64,000 nt of DNA, taken from the NCBI GenBank assembly GCA_023313575.1, contig JAJTTP010000003.1:2170001-2234000 (forward strand). The letters run 5' to 3'. The notes under the pieces were generated by a model. It was not told the origin of the DNA. It saw only the letters and a program-made list of their open reading frames with translations, and made no database searches. The stretch's first letter is position 1. Each line of letters begins with the position of its first letter. Both the position numbers and the translations under genes were made by a program. This stretch comes from Eutypella sp. D-1. Taxonomy: Eukaryota > Ascomycota > Sordariomycetes > Xylariales > Diatrypaceae. Of the stretch, positions 1 to 11,784 are shown in pieces.

Positions 1-1176
1 TAAGTGTTAGTCGATCTGTAGATTGAAGTAAAAGTCTGTGGTGCCAGTGTTCACGTCACGGGGATAGAGAAGGGCATGCACATCATTTCTTGTGCGTGGG
101 ACTCTCCAATCTCGATTCAGCCGATGAGAGCCAGAATGGAGGCGTGTATGTATGTTATCTATGTACACATGTAGCATGTTATGTGCGTATTATGTATGAG
201 ATGCTCGAGATGTACGAGATGAGATGCTGGGATATCAGGGATCGTCACGAGTATCCACGGCAGCACTGATGCATGGACCTCCTTTTCTTCTTTTTCCTTT
301 TCTTTTCTTCTTTTCCCAGGTTCTTCCAAGGTTTTCTTTTTAATGGAATCCCCACTAGGCGCAAATTCCCCGGCAATCCGGCCATCCGGTAATCGCGATG
401 CATGCGTAGATTCGCCGAAAAGGGCTTTAGATCTCATTTAGTAAGAGCAGTAAAATAAGAAGCCAGCCGCCCATGTCGAATTGAAGAAAGCACATCCTGA
501 TTACTTGTTCATGTAATTCCCTTAATCACATCTTCCCGAATCGCCCGTTTGTCAGCACCCATCAAACATTCCGGTGATCTGCCGGTCTGCTTAGCTGTCC
601 AGCTACATGCTCTGTCGTGAAAGTTCTTCGACAACGTGAATGTATCTTCGTATCCTTGGTATCGTGTCCTACCGGTATCGATCTGAAAATCATTGACAAT
701 AGATTATTCGTACTTGTATGTACGTATGATGTATGCGGAGGGGCACAAGGGTCCATTGGGGGGCTTAGAGATAGAATCTGATGAGATCGCTGTGCCGGCC
801 CACGATGTTACAGGGGGGTTTTCAGCGCGGTCTCGAATAGTGACTCCATAGTTTTGATCAAGATCGCCTGCACAAAGACCCTGATTTCGAGGCGCGTCCC
901 ACAACAACAAACCCACCAACCTACCAAGACTTTTAGAGTAAAAACAGACAGGGAAGGATTCGACTAGTCAGCTAGTTAGTAGTTAAAGTCAAGCTAAATC
1001 CTTTCCCCGAGATTCCTTCATACCATTACGATGTCATAGTCGGTTTCACAGCCAGAGATGAGCGATCCCGCCATCTTTATCCGGTGGTAGCGTTGGGATC
1101 TAAACTTATCTACAGTATTGAGAATATACATGGCTACGTATACTTTCAAATTTTATTTTCCGTAAGTTCACCACCG
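1..1176. other. Intergenic / 3' flank, no gene seen
   Basis: Only short, low-complexity reading frames occur here and none has a recognisable domain or usable splice signals. The part next to 1176 is probably the 3' untranslated region of the minus-strand regulator. A pyrimidine-rich run around 285-345 is the only compositional feature. Confidence 0.5.
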
Positions 1177-3397
1177 CTACCAGAAGGCCCGAGCATTGCG
1201 AAATTTCCTGTCATCTTCGTCGTCGTCGTCATCACTGCTACTATCGGCGACCCGGCTTCTTCCACGCCTGTCGCCGCCGGCCCAAACTGCCTCCTCCCAT
1301 ATAGTCCTGAGGTCCGCTTCGCCGTCGAAATCGTCCTCCCACGCGAATAGGCTCAGTTGCGACTTGGCCGACTCCCACGTCCGGATTCGGAGTAGCCGGC
1401 TCACCAGTGCGATTTTGTCCAGGTACTCGTCGCGCGCTAGTTTCATCTGCGCGGCCTCTAGTGACGACGGATCCGAGGTTGTCTTGCCCACCGTCGTCAC
1501 CACGCATGCCCCGAACATCACGGTCCAGAACCAGAGCGACTGGCTATATCGGCCCTTCCGCATCGGACTCTGCGTCCGGCAGACGTCTGCCCAGAGCTGA
1601 TCCACGAACCAGTGCAGTATGAACGAGTCCACCCTCTCCTCCCTTAGGATCATGTACAGGTAAAAGTAGCACGCAATGAACCCCGACCGGCTGCTGTCAA
1701 CGGGCCTCAACGTCGAGATGCCGTCGTCCGCGCTCGGCTGCAGTATCCGCTTGGCCAGGACCTCCGAGAGCGGCAGGCCCTTGTCGTTCACGGAGCCGAG
1801 CGTGAAGACGCTGTAGATCGGCCGGATCGCCACCCGGAGTAGCGAGATGATGAGCGACTGGTGTATCGAGTCCGTCCTGCTCATGTCAAGTATGCCTATG
1901 TGTGGTCGTGTCTTTACGCTTCGTGCCGCCCTGCAGAAATTCTTAGCCTCGCGTTGTGCAGCAATGCCGCAGTTCGAGAGCACGTACATAAGTATAACCC
2001 GCTGGAGCAGTCCCGTTTGCTTCGGTCTCCTCGCTGGCTCTTGTAATTCCTTGATCCTGACCAATCCTCGGAGGTGAGATGCTACCGTATCGGCTGATCC
2101 CAGTGCATTCTACCAATTGTCAAGCATTAGTACCATCCACTGTAGTGGGTAGCTTTGCGCTTACCTCGACGAGGGCAAGGCTTGCAATAGCCGCAACGGT
2201 ACCATCATGCGTAGCAGTGGCAGGATCCTTGATCTGCTCATTCACAAACTGTATCGTCCGTAATCTATGATAGAGATACGGTACCCGGAATCGTTCCGTA
2301 CTATGATTTCCCAGTAAGTAATTAGTCAAATCAGATTGACAACTTCATGTTTGGGGGCGCCGACGAACATTCTCGGGATGAAGGCGTAGGGGTCAATGCG
2401 TGGCACAAGCTAGACACCTGCACGAAGGAGGAAGGGTTTAGAGGGTGACGGCCCGCATGGAACTTACTCGCCGGTCTCCCAGGCCCAGTGAAGAGCCGTC
2501 AAAAGAAGAGATGCATGTAAAAAGCCCGGGTGCGTCAGGGCCCTATGCACGCTATTCATATTTCGGAAGCGTCAGTCCCGACGTCCTTGTAGATGGACCC
2601 CATACTTTAGAGTTAACCCACATGAAGGAATCCCGATTCCTCTCTACACGCGTGGTGTATAGCACCTTGGTATTGGTGAATAGCTTGAATAGGTGCCGTG
2701 ATCTATCCGGTAGCTCGATCGAGGTCCCGAGGAATGGATCGTTCGGGGCTGGATCCGCCAGCGCTAGGGTCGGTGAATCCCCAGTCTCGGCCCCCGAATC
2801 GACGGCAGATGGGGGGGTGCGGGCCGGGCGACGGGGACTAGGGCTGCTGGCGTCACCATCCGTATAGCGGCATTCGGAGCCATGCTTGAGACAGTAGGAG
2901 CTATGACGTTATGTCAGATACGAAGACAGATAGGACGCTGGGCTCTGGGCAGCAATGGTGCTTTCCCCTTTCTTTTCTTGGTGGGCGTGCGGGCGTGATG
3001 AACGTTGGGCCGCGAGGCATATGCAGCCAACGGGATCACCCATCGACTTTTTACCTATACGAAGGGCCAACTTCGGGACAAGGGATTATACGACGGCAAT
3101 AAATTACCTACCATATGGGCCTTTGTTCGTCGCATCGTATGTGTTTCCGCTTACTGCAGTGTGCCTAGTGTCAGTCGTTTTGCTCCGACCTGCATGTTTG
3201 AAAAAGAACTCTCAAAGATGAGTGAGCCCATCGCAGGAAAGTTTCATGATCAATCATCCCGTCATGTTGGTAAGTTCCACTCGAGCAAAGTTAGTTAAAG
3301 GGCTCCGGCAAAGTAAACAAACTGACCAGATCTGACAGCCCCGTTTAGAACGGCGATGAAACCTGCGCTGGCGCTGATTCACGAAAATGGCCTCCAT
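1177..3397 (-). CDS. Zn(II)2Cys6 fungal transcription factor, six exons
   Basis: Predicted sequence-specific nuclear regulator of 511 residues. Proposed exons in reading order: 3397-3327, 3153-3112, 2900-2622, 2542-2468, 2300-2165 and 2109-1177. Exons 1-3 together build a binuclear zinc cluster, residues about 21-44: RRSKRGCQIC, then KRKHIRCDEQRPIC, then SYCLKHGSEC. Cysteine spacing is C-x2-C-x6-C-x6-C-x2-C-x6-C, as in Gal4-type proteins. Exons 4-5 carry the start of the usual fungal regulatory domain (HASLLLTALHWAWETG; DPATATHDGTVAAIASLALV). The C-terminus has the family-like WESAKSQLSLFAW...IWEEAVW pattern followed by an acidic DSSSDDDDDEDD run. All six exons join in frame. The least certain junction is the exon 3 donor at 2622/2621 (GTGGGT); a competing donor at 2605 does not keep frame. 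The intron at 2901-3111 is long for this window. The regulated genes are unknown. Confidence 0.8.
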
Positions 3398-6300
3398 GGC
3401 GGAAATTCAAACTTGTAGAAACGGGATTAAAACGTAGCGTTCGCCTCCCGTTATTCAGGACCCGAAAAACGTCGTCACCTTAGTAGTTATCTAACCGCAC
3501 CGCATAGGCAGTCATATTATCTCCCCCATTCATTCGAGGTGAGAGTTGAACCGCTGAGCCTCTCCCCCCTTCAGGACGACGATTAGGCTTGGAAATCCAA
3601 AAAATGAAACCTGGACAAGGCTAATCCCTGCGCCCCAGCCCCTGCCCCTGCTCCCGCGTGTCCGCTCAACGGCTCCTCAGTGATTGCCGGCCGCTTATAT
3701 GGAACCTTTGTATGGGCGCGGGCTGCACGCGGTAAGGGGCGGTTTGGAACGTGGCTGTAGACGAATGTGGGATATGTCAGCAAATAGCGAACGTATCATC
3801 TTCAGCAAATGATGCTAAGTGGGCAAGTGATGCAGCGTAACCACGCGTGTATGTGGTTATATAAGGTTGGTACGCATCCCCCTGCACGACCGGCTCGCGG
3901 TTCGGAATTAGCCACAGGCACTGCTCCGTAGCCGTCTCCGTACACCTACCTACTTAATCAGTCTCGCTCGGGCTAGGACTTCTATTCTTCGTAAATTCAG
4001 CGAATGCGAAGATTCGGTTTGATCTCGTCAAAATATTGACTACGGCTTACATTGTCTATATAATGAAGGGCTTATGTTATAATACGATTTGGAAGCGGAA
4101 AGCGGCATCGCTTGCAGCCTTATTACATGCATAGAGCTCTTGGAGAGAAAGAGCGTCCGTCTTGACACGCTACATAAGTTCCCGGCTATAGGGTCAAGCC
4201 TTTAATAGAGACCCTCATTGGCCTAAACTGTGACCTAACCTACTGCTGGAGATGGTGCTTGATTGCTTGGTTGCTCAGCCCTAGCAGCGCCCTGCCAGAA
4301 GAGACAAAGGGCTGAGACAATAGGCCCGGAGAGTGAGGAATAGCATGTGCGACATGGATCACTTGTGGGTCCCAAATGCAAGCTGCTACCAAGGTGCGCC
4401 TATCAGCTGCCTATCTTGATCTGCCTGTCAGATATTAGTGAAGTTTCGCTCTTCACTGCCTTCGTGGTGTCGGATGGGTAGGATAGTAAGGTGGCTCGAT
4501 ACTACCATCATGCCACACCTACTCGATGAGGAATGAGCCAGAGGACCAGAGAAGAACCATAATATGGGCGAGTCAAGGACACAAGACATGGACGTCTTAG
4601 ATTAGGGGCGGAACCTCCATTTCTTGTGTCTCGGCCTGAGGCGGTACACGATGCTTGAAAGGGGTAGTTAACGCAGACAGGCCAGAAGCTTGGGTTCGTA
4701 GCCTTGGCATTATTCTTACCTAAGATCCCGCGCGGGACACCGCCAGGACTATCTAGACTGAGGTTTATTTAGGTTGTCTGACAACTGGATTGACTGGTTA
4801 ACCCCAAATCTCATCTCCTGAGTCCTCTGAGCAGCCCCCTTCAGAGACAAAAAAAAAGGGGGGGGGGGTTGGAAGGGAACAGAAACGGCAAAAGAAAAGA
4901 AAACCACTGCGTCTTGCGAGTTCAAGTTCTGCATCCCAATAAGCGTAAGAAGAAAAGAAACCAAGGCCCGAAAGATTACTGCATCACCGAAGCCCGGTTA
5001 AGTGGCATCATATCCATAATCAATCAATACAAGACGTGTAGGTTGATACGTAATAACAAGGTCGAATCTTAGAAGCGAACATGCGCTCAAACCTCATGAG
5101 GACGTGACCTACTCCAGATCAGGCCTTCTTCCACTGTCCACACCGATGACGTACATCCATGTTGTGATAAATGGCAAATGTTGACATTGTGCCGAGGCAC
5201 ATACCTTTTTTCGTCTTCAATACGGAAGAGGGAATTGGCGGGAAGGGAGAGAAAAAGCGACCAAGTCACGACATTGGTTGAAAATGCCGTGTCAGTGCCA
5301 CGCACGTTCGCATGTTCTAATAGGACGTGTGGACGGCTGAAAGTCTTTAATATATGTACGATGATCTCATTTCCTGGCTTGCTCTAAGACTGCCATACCT
5401 ACCAAGGTCTTGCTACCTAACTACCCTATCAACCTATCATCAGGCAAGCCGGGTGATTGATTAGGGTTGCACCAGACACACATGTTCGGGAGAATATAAT
5501 GAACATGTTAGGGGCTCTGGCGGTACTAACCGCATAATATATTCCAACGGAAGTTTTCTGTGTAGATCGGCTTCTTGAAAGCCACTTTAAGCATATAAGC
5601 AGGCAATCATATGCTCAGTATTAACTTGGCCCCCAAACAGAGACACAACCTAGGCATTGAATGTATGGTCCTGACTTGACGTCCTACAGAGTTATCGTTA
5701 CTCCAGAACCTTGAAAGGTTAAGGAATTGCGTTCCCCAGTATTCTACCGTTACCGCCCTACAATCGTACTACTACCAGATATTTATTAGTCTAGGTACGT
5801 GCATAGACGCTTACGTTTAACTTATGTAGACCCGCCGAGAACTCAAACTGAAATAGTTATTTTTATTTTCAGTTCCTTCTTGGCACTGTACATACTATGC
5901 AGGTGCCAGCGTTCCCTTGAAAAGAAGAACCCGAAGTAAAGTCTCCATGTCATCTACCACATACACAAAACACTATAACTACCTCCCACACATGCTTGAA
6001 GTATTGATTCATAATCCTCTACCTCATTCCTGGGTAGCTGTTGCTGCCCGTCTTGCATGAATGAGGCCCAATGCAAGAATAGATGCATGTCCGCTAGCCA
6101 TGTCCTTCAGGTGTTAGTTTATGATGGATTCCGAAGTACGAAGTAGAGCTTTGGAGGGAAGCTAGCCACGCAAAAAGACTGGGTGGTTGGCCTCGAGGTG
6201 TTTAGTTGGTGATTGGTGGCTGGTGGGTTAGTTGCGATGCCTGGAATGAACGTGGAATATCATGTCCAGCAAACCTGACGCCGACCGACCGACCGACCTC

Positions 6301-8000
6301 TTCTAGTTACCGACTAACTGTCACTACACGACTATAGTAACTATACTACTGTGTATGCCTCCAGTCTCAAGGCTACCTGCTGGATTACTACGGAACTACT
6401 ATCAGTGCCGCCATAAATTCCTGCAGCTATGTACTTGTTCCATCTGCACCCATCGCACCCATCATGCCTATCACGTCCATTGCACCAATCGTGGGCGCAA
6501 GCCCTTCCCTCTAGAGTATAGGCGGCATCGCCCTGGCAGAACGAATGAACAGGTGGTCATTCTTTCTATGCCCTTCCTGACTGCCCAGTTGCCTGACTTG
6601 CTGGCTTGCCTGGTTAAGCTCGCTCTCCTGGGCAGCAATGCCGTTGGGCCTTGCACTCCTGTGTAACTATTCCTGCCCAATCCACTCACATTCCTGATCG
6701 AATCGTCACCGCTATTCGTCCCCCAAGGGGAGACCCTGCAGCCTTCGTCCTAAACGTTCTAGTGAACTAGCGAGACGGAATGTCATTCATGTTTTGGGCA
6801 ACAATACAGAATAAATGCCGTCTCCTTTGGGCCTTTTGAGACTATTGCCCAATCGATGCCCTACGATTCATCGCTTCACTTGGAAATCCAATTATGTTAC
6901 CCACCATGTTCATTCACCTGACTTCCATGCCGCCCAGACAAGCCAGACAGCGCCCAGACAGCGCCCGACTCTGGACAACAGGCGCTGGTCCATCGCCTCA
7001 ACCAGATTAGTTCTACCCGAGGTCTGCCGTTGTCCCAGGGTTATCCCCGAAGGTAATTGATACCGTGTTGTCTTATAGATCTCTTGCTTAGTCCGAATCG
7101 ACCTGCATTCCGGTCGATCCCCACACCCGACACGCAGTTGTCATCGACACGAGTGAAGCAGAGAAGCAACAACTTTCGATTTCGAGCCCCTCCAACGCCC
7201 AGCCAGCCAGCTACTAGGCGCCCGAAAAGGCTTAATTCCCGTAGACCACGCCGAACTCTCACAAATAAGCGTTACGTTAGCACTAACTATGTGGGTTGGT
7301 GGGCTATCTTGGTAACGCTGCGTGCGGGCTCGCCCCAGGTTGTAGGAGAACTGGGGCGATCATTATCCCAGCTCGAATCTGGGACACCCCTGGTCCGGCG
7401 AGGCTCGTCCCTGTCACGCCCGTCGAAGTGGCAAAATTAGCGACACACTTCGACCACATAAGACGTCGTCGTCGTCTCGTGTGTATTTCGTATTTGAGCT
7501 TCAGGATTTGCTGCCACTGCTGCACCATACTGCTTGCTGCCCTGCACTGTCTTGTCTTCTCCCGAAGCAACTGAGGAATAGACCGCTCTGCTTTTCCGCC
7601 CCGGTATACCACAGGAGAACTTGCCAGCCTGGCGAATAGGTTTCGTGACTGCTGTCCACTGCTGTCCAGCCAGAGGTTATTGCCAAATCCATCAAGGCGC
7701 ATCAGGTCCAGTTCTTTTCCCGGTCAGTTAGACACTGGATTCACACCGCTTTACGGACTGATCAGTATATACCGGATAATATTGCGACTGTGGACCCAAG
7801 ATTGAGGATATTTTGAGCCCGCCGAGAGGATTCTGTCCCGGAATTCCGTCGTAGCTGAGAAACCCAAGGAGTACAGTCTCGCAAGGTCCTCTTCGAGATC
7901 AAGTGCGCTTTAATTTTTCGCCTGTTTCTTTTTTTTTCTCTGTCGTCCTTTGCTCGCAGCCGGAGGTATTTTGTTTTCCGGGTTATTTGGAGACGCAAAC
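3398..8000. other. Long intergenic region
   Basis: No coding region could be supported. It holds an A9/G11-like homopolymer junction near 4850-4868, a TATATAAGG-like AT box near 3858-3866, many scattered TACCTA/TAGGTA motifs, and a pyrimidine-rich stretch from about 7.0 to 8.0 kb. That stretch probably contains the promoter and 5' leader of the gene starting at 8001. Reading frames around 6355-6666 and 7057-7440 lack domain signatures and are treated as chance. Confidence 0.5.
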
Positions 8001-9428
8001 ATGTCCAAGCAGGAGCTCATGTACAAGACAGCCATGTCGAACGGACCCTGGAATCCCACTCGCAGGTGCGATCAAACACATATCTCGCTGTTGTGGCGGG
8101 CGGCTAGGCTGACTCCCTCAAGTGTCATATACCATGACAATTCGTTTCCCACAAACGGATACGACACTGGCTACCATCGGTCAAGGTAAGAAAAACCGTG
8201 AATACCCCTCCCCCGCTCTGGCGAACATTCAGAATAACAGTCTCCTTTGAAGTGTAACATACACCTCCGGATCAAGATCGCCGTACGCTATACCGACGAA
8301 TGGGTCGGCACCCGTGACCAGTGGTCCCGTCGGGCGTGCAGATCCCCCGTATGCTTCTTCGCCGGTCTATTCTTCGCTTCCGTCCTCCGACTCGTATGCA
8401 ACTCCCGGAACCGTGCACAAGCCATCGTATAATAGCATGAGCTCACAGTACTGGGACACCCAGCAGAGATTTTCTAGCTCAGATTCGGTGGACGATATCA
8501 TCACTTCCCCGGGCGCATCTGATTATGGCTTGGATAACAATGCAAGCACCGGGGCAAGCAAATCCAAGGGTAACACCAAAGGTCGCACACAGCGGCGGCC
8601 TTCAAATAGGGATGAATTTGATGGGCCACACCAGTACCTTGCAAGGCCTCCTCCGGATTACGTGGCGATGCAAGAAAGGGAGCTCCCGCATCTACCCACG
8701 AATCTTTTGGTGCAAGAGCAGGATAGTGTCCTGGCCCGGGTGAACGACCGACTGTCGCAGTGCGCTTTCGACTTCGTTGCAAAGTATCAGTTCCCCATAC
8801 CACTTACCCAAGATATGCGCCCAGTAAGTCGTCGCCCATCCATCAGGAAGATCTGCCGTCGAGCTTTCCGGCTCGGGGCCTGCACCACCTTGGATCACCT
8901 TTTCGTGGAAACACTTTTCCCTAAAAAACATGAGCTAACACGATGTTAAGGTTGAGCGGCCGCAGGACCGGGAGTGGACAGAATGGGTCTATTTGTTAAA
9001 GCGCCTGGCGACGAAGAGGCGGATTCCTGCCCGCGTGCTTTACAACGGGCAGATCAAGCAGTTTGTCACCATTCTGGAGAACTCATTAGAGATGCGGCAT
9101 GCCGCGAAACATCAATCGCGTCCGCTGAAGGACGATCGGAATGTGAGTGCTAACTGAATGTGGGGAAGTTCGCAGACAGGCACGTAGCTGTGCCGATATA
9201 TTCTCCCTGCATAAGAAAGGGACGGGAGGGAGGAGAAAAGAAGAAGCGAAGAAAAGAAGCGTTCACTAACAGTATTTTGTTTAGATTCTCCAACTTATCA
9301 GCGCCGGCATCCAAGTTGCCAAAATCCTCAAAGATGCGCCGGCGATGCAGTATCTGGATAACTTATACGTTGCCACCGAACAGCAGATTCAGGAGCGCAG
9401 TAGCGCGGCATGCGTGCGGTTTCGCTGA
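8001..9428 (+). CDS. Conserved-looking fungal protein of unknown function, five exons
   Basis: I do not recognise this family. Proposed exons 8001-8065, 8123-8185, 8253-8823, 8951-9142 and 9285-9428 give 344 residues. The N-terminal half is Ser/Thr/Pro/Tyr-rich and probably disordered (for example SSPVYSSLPSSDSYATPGT), with a basic patch KGNTKGRTQRRPSNR. The C-terminal 130 residues look folded and mainly helical: LARVNDRLSQCAFDFVAKY, then EWTEWVYLLKRLATKRRIP, then ILQLISAGIQVAKILKDAP. No signal peptide or membrane segment is seen. The start ATG opens MSKQELMYKTAMSNGPWNPT. The first intron (57 bp) is a multiple of three and has no stop, so a retained form would add 19 residues. Splice sites for introns 2-4 (GTAAGA, GTAAGT, GTGAGT) are canonical. 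The pattern suggests a scaffold or regulatory protein, but that is only inference. Confidence 0.72.
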
Positions 9429-11784
9429 GATGCGAGACTTGCAAGATAGTATCTATCAACGTTCTCCCCCTACGCTAGAGGGGACAGGAAGTGTTGGCGC
9501 TGAAGAAGCACACAGGACGGGCAAATCAAGTTTGCCACGGAATGATGAAGATGCCCGGTAGTGTAAGGAACTACTACGGGGAATTGCGAACGGAATGAAG
9601 TCACGAATCTCTGTCTGGTTGATTGAATGAGTCACGATTTATGGAACTGGTACGGTATCATCCATCACAGCCCAGGAAATGACGAGGAATATGAATGAGA
9701 GAAATGCCCATGGGACGAGCTGAAAGATGCAGTTCTTGGAGTTGGGGGGATCCGGACGGTCTTCTTCACAAGATTTTTTCTTTCTCACTCTCTGCTCCAA
9801 ACAAAGCCAGCGAACGTGGTCGCTTGATGTATTGTATCCCCCCTCCCCCTTCTTTTTTTTTCGTCCCAACTTCCACCCCCCTGTCAACTAGATGATGGCA
9901 TGTCCGACGGTAGATCGATCGATCGTTTCCCATCTTTTGGAAAATTCGATGGGCTTTTGGGCATTCATTACATGCAGAATCAGAAACAGCAAGGAAAAAG
10001 TTGGTATGCCATGGGAGGTATTGTATGGCACAGCTGGCAAGGTTGGCATGGTTGGGCGAGTAAAGGAGCAAGGCTCTTATAGAGTTGGGCAGAAAAAAAA
10101 TCATCCCCAAGGATTACATCTTCCTCAAAAAAGATTACCCGCACCGTTCCTAAATTTTTTTTCCCCGGCCGCTGTTTCGTATCTTTTTACCCCAGCGTCT
10201 TTACCGGATCCGTTCATGCTATATGCACGCGCTTACATGCGCTCACGTACACACGTACTTAAGACGCACTCTCTCACACATGTCGGGCGCAAGGGCCCCA
10301 CACATGATGCCAGCCAGGACATCCTCAGCCAGGCTGGCCAACTTCGCTGTTCGGGGCTAACAAACATAGGGCGGCCCGGTAAGGCGGCCGCAGCCACGCC
10401 ATCGCCGCCCTACCTAGCCTACACACACCAACATACACCTCCCTTGTAGTTCATGGATACTGCCGGCTTCGGGAGTTGAGCTGAACGATCCTCTGGGCGA
10501 GCATGGGGGGAAAGGGGAGGAGAGAAAAACGAAACACATCATACATCATCACACATCACAAACACGTGGGGTTTCAGACTCCACAGCAGGCGGCGCGCAA
10601 GGGTGACTCGTTGACCAACTGGCCTATATAATTGGTGAGGCGCCAGAGCGCTTTGCATGAATGCCGGGGGGTCGTTTGTTTGTTTTGACCTCCCAGCTTG
10701 CCAGCCTACTACCTAACCTGTCTGCAGGTTGTTCCAGCTAGATGTGTAAGAAGATTGGCTTATATCAGGTTCTGTGACATACAAACTTGTGTACCATTTG
10801 TCACTAGGCTAAATGTGTGTACTTTTTTATCTTTTTATAGTTGTGGTATTTTGACCATTTAGATAAGCATGAGAATGCCCCGATACGATAATGTTTTATG
10901 TTTTACACCTGCAATTCAAATATATTTGACGCTTCTAAGTACTCGTCGGTGTGATCGGTGTCTACTGAGGTTCTAAATCGGGTTCTATTTTCCCCTTGAA
11001 ACAATAATCTATGAATATTTAGGTACTACTTAGCTCTCTGATCAGATACCTAGCCTAAGTACCTAAGTAAGTATGTCCCATAATTATTTACCATAGGCAG
11101 GTATACGTTCCCTTAACAGTTGACACCTGCTTTCCCCGGGAGGTGATACCGAACCGACTTACGTACATAGTGGTACCAAGTAGTGGTAGCAATCGCTCTC
11201 CCCGCAAACTGCCAATTAACTCGATAAGGCAAAGAGGCATTTTTAGCAACACCGAAACCTAATAGGGAATAGCGTCTTGCCCCCTTCCCCCGACTGCCCG
11301 TCCATCGGTCACTAAAAGAGGACTAGCGCTACACGGCTGTGTCTTCGCCGCCAAGAAGAAGACCTGGAGGACCTCTAAAAGATAGAGACAGGGCTGACTC
11401 TCCTTCTGGCTTCATTCTTTCTCTTCAAGGATGTTTGCGACGATAACCCTCGTCGTCATATACACACAACACCAGGGATCGCTCTTGATGACCCGAGTCT
11501 GACTGATCAGTTGCTTGGTCGTGAATAGAGTCAGAAACACTCACATCCATATCTCGAGTTTTTTTTAAGGTGATTGGAAGGACGGTTGTAAGGGCGTCTG
11601 TCTTCTCTATTCGTACCGAATCAGATCAACTCACCTATCTAAACTACTTGCGCTTCATTGAAGACTTATTCACCGGTAATACACGGTCATATTTGAGAAA
11701 CTCCAAAACGCGAGTGACGGCAGAAATTGAAGGATTCATTTATACGTTCTTTAGAGTGGGCAATCTTAATATCAAACTCGTACT
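9429..11784. other. Intergenic region
   Basis: No gene supported. A 185-codon plus-strand frame at 9892-10449 has no recognisable domain and biased composition. AT-rich sequence and TACCTA/TAAGTA motifs cluster around 10.8-11.15 kb. The last few hundred bases are presumably promoter and leader of the following zinc-cluster regulator. Confidence 0.45.

Noticed and set aside
2606..2622. Alternative exon 3 donor at 2605 (GTATGG) in the first regulator
   Set aside because: It would put exon 4 out of frame and lose the conserved HASLLLTALHWAW stretch; the GTGGGT donor at 2621 keeps it.
9892..10449. 185-codon plus-strand frame
   Set aside because: No domain, biased composition and no splice or promoter support; probably chance.
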